Assembly: GCA_030628325.1 (NCBI GenBank)
Contig: DAOVRB010000076.1
Span: forward strand, 1 to 6,047
From: Methanomicrobiaceae archaeon
Lineage (GTDB): Archaea; Halobacteriota; Methanomicrobia; Methanomicrobiales; Methanomicrobiaceae
Direction of reading: 5' to 3'
Length of the DNA stretch: 6,047 nucleotides
The position numbers were made by a program, and so were the translations under genes. The notes under the pieces are model-generated. The model worked only from the letters and a program-made list of their open reading frames with translations, searched no databases and was not told the origin of the DNA. Positions 5,417-6,047 of the stretch are shown piece after piece; position 1 is the first letter of the stretch; each line of letters opens with the position of its first letter.

Positions 5417-6047
5417 TTTTAAACTGGTTTCCGCTTTTGAACCAAAAGGCTCTCAACCTGATGCGATAGATGCGTTATCTGAAGATCTCAGGTCAGGTAC
5501 ACAATTCCAGACCCTTTTAGGGGTGACAGGGTCGGGAAAGACATTCACAATAGCAAATGTAATCAGTAAAATACAGAAACCCACTCTTGTAATTGCCCAC
5601 AATAAAACCCTCGCAGCCCAGTTATACAATGAATTTCTGGATTTTTTTCCTGAGAATCGTGTTGAATATTTTGTCTCCTACTATGACTATTACCAGCCTG
5701 AATCATACATCCCACAGAAAGATCAGTACATCGAAAAGGATGCTCAGATTAATCCTAAGATTGAACAGATGCGCCTTGCGGCAACTGCATCCCTTCTGTC
5801 ACGGGATGATGTGATTGTTGTTGCATCCGTATCCTGCATTTACGGTCTCGGGAACCCAAAAAATTACGGAAACCTTGGTTTTGAACTGAAAGTCGGGGAT
5901 CGGGTTCTCCGGAATGAGATTATTTCCAGGCTTGTTGATATACAGTTTGAGCGCAATGAATTTGAGCTTGCACCAGGCAGGTTCCGTGTGAAAGGGGATA
6001 CAATTGATCTCGTACCCGGATATTTCCACAATATTATCAGGATTGAA
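5409..6047 (+). CDS. uvrB: Excinuclease ABC subunit UvrB, N-terminal part (3' end outside window)
   Basis: UvrB is the helicase-like ATPase that receives damaged DNA from UvrA, checks the lesion and recruits UvrC. Only the first 213 codons of a protein usually about 650-670 aa long are present, with no stop or frameshift up to the right edge. Visible are the N-terminal FxLVSxFEPKGSQPxAI block (residues 4-20), Walker A GVTGSGKT 38-45, motif HNKTLAAQLYNEF 64-76, the damage-probing beta-hairpin with its tyrosines (YYDYYQPESYIP, 91-102), EKDAQIN 109-115, IEQMRLAAT 118-126 and the VVASVSCIYGLG segment 137-148. After that comes the start of the domain that contacts UvrA (to E213). The DEAD-type Walker B and the C-terminal UVR motif lie beyond the window. 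The ATG at 5409 overlaps the uvrC end by 8 bp in another frame and has a good ribosome binding site 6 bases upstream, so this is the third gene of the uvr operon. Confidence 0.97.
   Translation, partial: MTDFKLVSAFEPKGSQPDAIDALSEDLRSGTQFQTLLGVTGSGKTFTIANVISKIQKPTLVIAHNKTLAAQLYNEFLDFFPENRVEYFVSYYDYYQPESYIPQKDQYIEKDAQINPKIEQMRLAATASLLSRDDVIVVASVSCIYGLGNPKNYGNLGFELKVGDRVLRNEIISRLVDIQFERNEFELAPGRFRVKGDTIDLVPGYFHNIIRIE

Noticed and set aside
5593..5814. Plus-strand ORF of 73 codons near the right edge
   Set aside because: It is an out-of-frame shadow of uvrB, whose frame runs unbroken from 5409 to 6047 with all expected motifs.

Overview
The window looks like chromosomal DNA from a mesophilic methanogenic euryarchaeon, most likely of the Methanomicrobiales. 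Two things suggest this. At the left edge is the C-terminal end of a protein that resembles the archaea-specific taxis protein CheF. It is followed by a compact uvrA-uvrC-uvrB nucleotide excision repair cluster of bacterial type, which among archaea is found mainly in mesophilic methanogens, haloarchaea and some Thaumarchaeota. Base composition is moderately AT-rich, and the gene-free stretch is clearly richer in A+T than the genes. The genus cannot be fixed from sequence reading alone.

Layout. Positions 2-397 hold the end of the CheF-like gene, open at the left edge. Positions 398-1018 contain no convincing protein gene. They do contain an unusual density of repeats and hairpins: a hairpin with 9-bp outer arms (556-604), a diverged tandem duplication of a 59-bp unit (683-800) whose first copy carries two perfect hairpins, three imperfect direct repeats of about 20 bp (795-903), and a hairpin followed by seven T (902-933) that looks like a terminator. 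Positions 1019-3823 are uvrA (934 aa, complete), 3824-5416 uvrC (up to 530 aa, complete), and 5409-6047 the first 213 codons of uvrB, cut by the right edge.

The three uvr genes are on the same strand. uvrC can start on the base after the uvrA stop codon, and uvrB overlaps uvrC by 8 bp, so they are almost certainly one operon. Their products form the excision pathway: the UvrA dimer finds helix distortions and loads UvrB, UvrA leaves, and UvrC binds the UvrB-DNA complex and cuts on both sides of the lesion. Every key nucleotide-binding, zinc-binding and nuclease residue I looked for is present in the visible parts, so the system looks functional. The main departure from bacterial textbook proteins is that UvrC stops right after the RNase H-like nuclease domain and has no C-terminal helix-hairpin-helix domain.

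I do not see a clearly new biological system. The part least explained by known features is the hairpin- and repeat-rich gap at 398-1018. It could be a decayed mobile element, a structured noncoding RNA, or part of the control region of the uvr operon.
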